Source: Bacteroidales bacterium (GTDB lineage Bacteria; Bacteroidota; Bacteroidia; Bacteroidales; FEN-979). From it: a stretch of DNA of 41,053 nt. The stretch is taken from the NCBI GenBank assembly GCA_023229525.1, contig JALNZC010000034.1, positions 1-41,053 on the forward strand, given 5' to 3'. Below are positions 39,772-41,053 of the stretch, piece after piece (the stretch's first letter is position 1; the number at the start of each line of letters is the position of its first letter). Position numbers and translations under genes: made by a program. A model generated the notes under the pieces. The model did not search any database. It saw only the letters and a program-made list of their open reading frames with translations, and was not told the origin of the DNA.

Positions 39772-40950
39772 ATGAAGAATTCCATCTTACAAAAAATTCT
39801 GGTTTTTATCGCAATTATCTGTGCATCAACGATAATAAACACAGCCTGTAAGTCTAAGAAAGCGCAACAGCAACAGGCTCCTGCCTTCAAAGTCATGGAG
39901 ATTAAAGGAACAAAAGTCCCCATTTACCTCCAGATGGTAGGGCAAGCCATCGGCCTGCCAACCGTTGAGATCCGGGCACGTGTGGCAGGATATTTGAAGA
40001 ACTGGTCTTTTCAGGAGGGTTCGATGGTCAGGAAAGGTCAACCTCTCTTTACCATAGAACAGGACGAATATATCAACGATGTTAAATTTGCCGAAGCCGA
40101 TCTGGATAATAAAATTGCTGCATGGGAAAAAGCGAAACTTGATGTTGCCCGTCTGAAACCGTTGCTTTCAACCAATGCCATCAGCCAAAACGATTACGAC
40201 AAAGCGGTCACAACCGAACAACAGGATCGTGCCATGGTAGCCAGTTCCCGGGCAAACCTGGACCAGGCTAAATTGAATCTCTCCTATACCAACATGCCCT
40301 CACCGATCACCGGCTATATCGGAGCTTGCAATGTCAGGCCTGGAAACCTGGTGGGAAAAGGCGAAAGCACACTTCTTTCAACAGTTTCTGCTGTGGATCC
40401 GATTTATGTCAATTTCCAGATGAATGAGAATGACTATCTGAAAATAATGAGGTACCAGGAAGCACATAAAGCAGAGTTGAAAGATCGGAAAGATCTTCTC
40501 AAGGTTTACCTCACACTTTCCGACAACATGCTTTTTGATCACATCGGGAAGATCGACTTTATCGACCGCGACATAAATCCCCAAACAGGTACCATTGCAC
40601 TGCGCGCCGTTTTTGAAAATCCTGACGGACTTATCAAACCTGGAAACTTTGCCAATGTAAATCTGGTACTGTATGAAGATGAACAAGGCATTGTAATACC
40701 CCAGGGCGCTACCACCCAGATACAGGGTAAGAATTTTGCCTTCCTTGTAGATAATAAAAACAAAGTGAATCGTGTACCGATTGTACTTGGTATGGGTATC
40801 GGAAATAAATTTATTGTCGGGGCTGGTCTGAAACTTGGTGACCGTATTATGCTCGAAGGGTTCCAGAAATTCCAGGAAGGGATGCAGATTACACCGGTGA
40901 TGGTGCCTGATACGCTCACGGTTCCGCTCCATCCGGCGACAGGAAACTAG
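39772..40950 (+). CDS. RND efflux periplasmic adaptor lipoprotein (AcrA/MexA family)
   Basis: Adaptors of this family bridge an inner-membrane RND pump and a TolC-type outer-membrane channel. The 392-residue protein has a lipobox ending at C26 (INTAC). The family order is visible: biotinyl-lipoyl half (VEIRARVAGYLKNWSFQEGSMVRKGQPLFTIEQDEY, about 60-100) and alpha-hairpin (about 100-165, AEADLDNKIAAWEKAKLDVARLKPLLSTNAISQNDYDKA). The second lipoyl half (NLSYTNMPSPITGYIG), a beta-barrel (about 200-290) and a membrane-proximal domain (QGIVIPQGATTQIQGKNFAFLV) follow. Normally the AcrB-type pump gene follows directly. Here the sequence after the stop carries a new promoter and start codon, so the pump gene is not in view. 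The exported substrate is unknown. Confidence 0.92.
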   Translation: MKNSILQKILVFIAIICASTIINTACKSKKAQQQQAPAFKVMEIKGTKVPIYLQMVGQAIGLPTVEIRARVAGYLKNWSFQEGSMVRKGQPLFTIEQDEYINDVKFAEADLDNKIAAWEKAKLDVARLKPLLSTNAISQNDYDKAVTTEQQDRAMVASSRANLDQAKLNLSYTNMPSPITGYIGACNVRPGNLVGKGESTLLSTVSAVDPIYVNFQMNENDYLKIMRYQEAHKAELKDRKDLLKVYLTLSDNMLFDHIGKIDFIDRDINPQTGTIALRAVFENPDGLIKPGNFANVNLVLYEDEQGIVIPQGATTQIQGKNFAFLVDNKNKVNRVPIVLGMGIGNKFIVGAGLKLGDRIMLEGFQKFQEGMQITPVMVPDTLTVPLHPATGN

Positions 40951-40954
40951 TGTC

Positions 40955-40985
40955 TTGACAAATTAGTATAGAAACATTATCTTTG
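40955..40985 (+). promoter_or_regulatory. Strong promoter right after the RND adaptor gene
   Basis: TTG at 40955-40957 and TATCTTTG at 40978-40985 are separated by 20 bp, an almost ideal Bacteroidota promoter. It starts only 4 nt after the adaptor stop codon and points into the unidentified gene at 41006. Confidence 0.6.
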
Positions 40986-41003
40986 TGGAATAAAACCACA
41001 AAG
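40981..41003 (+). promoter_or_regulatory. Perfect 8-bp inverted repeat between -7 box and start codon
   Basis: CTTTGTGG (40981-40988) and CCACAAAG (40996-41003) are perfect inverted arms around AATAAAA. The left arm overlaps the -7 box and the right arm ends 2 nt before an ATG. It may be an operator, or a hairpin that hides the start codon on read-through transcripts. Confidence 0.55.
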
Positions 41004-41005
41004 CC

Positions 41006-41053
41006 ATGACAAGGATGACATTTAAATTAAAATTAAAAGACCGTGAGTTTCTC
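41006..41053 (+). CDS. Unidentified gene, first 16 codons only
   Basis: The frame MTRMTFKLKLKDREFL runs off the right edge. It has a strong promoter and an inverted repeat directly upstream. It does not look like the start of an AcrB-type pump, which would begin with a hydrophobic membrane helix. A transposase of an insertion sequence placed right after the adaptor gene is one possibility; the fragment is too short to decide. Confidence 0.35.
   Translation, partial: MTRMTFKLKLKDREFL

Overview
The window looks like a chromosomal segment of an environmental Bacteroidota (Bacteroidetes) bacterium. The evidence is a SusC/SusD/SusE trio, many lipoproteins, three or more proteins with C-terminal type IX secretion (T9SS) sorting domains, -7 boxes of the TAnnTTTG type, and weak or absent Shine-Dalgarno sequences. 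No rRNA, tRNA, CRISPR array, integrase or complete insertion sequence was seen.

Region by region: (1) 1-1365, minus strand: the N-terminal part of a secreted protein built of 86-residue repeats, running off the left edge. (2) 1705-4487: an orphan double-PAS protein, MscL, a DUF3078-type outer-membrane protein and a small tail-anchored protein. (3) 4940-36945: a large alpha-glucan (starch, glycogen, maltodextrin) utilisation locus. Its plus-strand arm holds a eukaryotic-type branching enzyme, a T9SS-exported protein with three starch-binding-like modules, an MFS sugar transporter, a degenerate S9-peptidase lipoprotein, MalQ, a SusA-like neopullulanase, a second MFS transporter, a CE1-type esterase with a CBM48-like module, and two GH13 lipoproteins. 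A PepE dipeptidase sits inside this arm on the minus strand. The minus-strand arm holds susC-susD-susE, a strong terminator, then a GH2 enzyme and another GH13 lipoprotein. A T9SS-sorted multi-domain GH13 amylase (34084) diverges from susC. (4) 36959-41053: a large secreted helical-repeat protein of unknown function, an RND efflux adaptor, and the first codons of an unidentified gene with its own promoter.

Inferred working model: the T9SS-exported amylase and the starch-binding protein act outside the cell, and SusD/SusE bind glucan and SusC imports oligosaccharides. The GH13 lipoproteins and the neopullulanase trim them in the periplasm or at the membrane. The two MFS carriers move maltose or short maltodextrins into the cytoplasm, where MalQ disproportionates them and the branching enzyme links uptake to glycogen storage. 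No SusR- or LacI-type regulator is present in the window.

The most unusual non-coding signal is a family of five intergenic arrays of a 7-bp unit (consensus GAYRMWG) at 2543, 4506, 12619, 16230 and 19474. All lie on the plus strand, three begin inside or in phase with the stop codon of the preceding gene, and some share conserved flanks including a small hairpin with compensating changes. The most unusual protein is the S9-like lipoprotein at 10826, which lacks the Ser nucleophile and the catalytic His.
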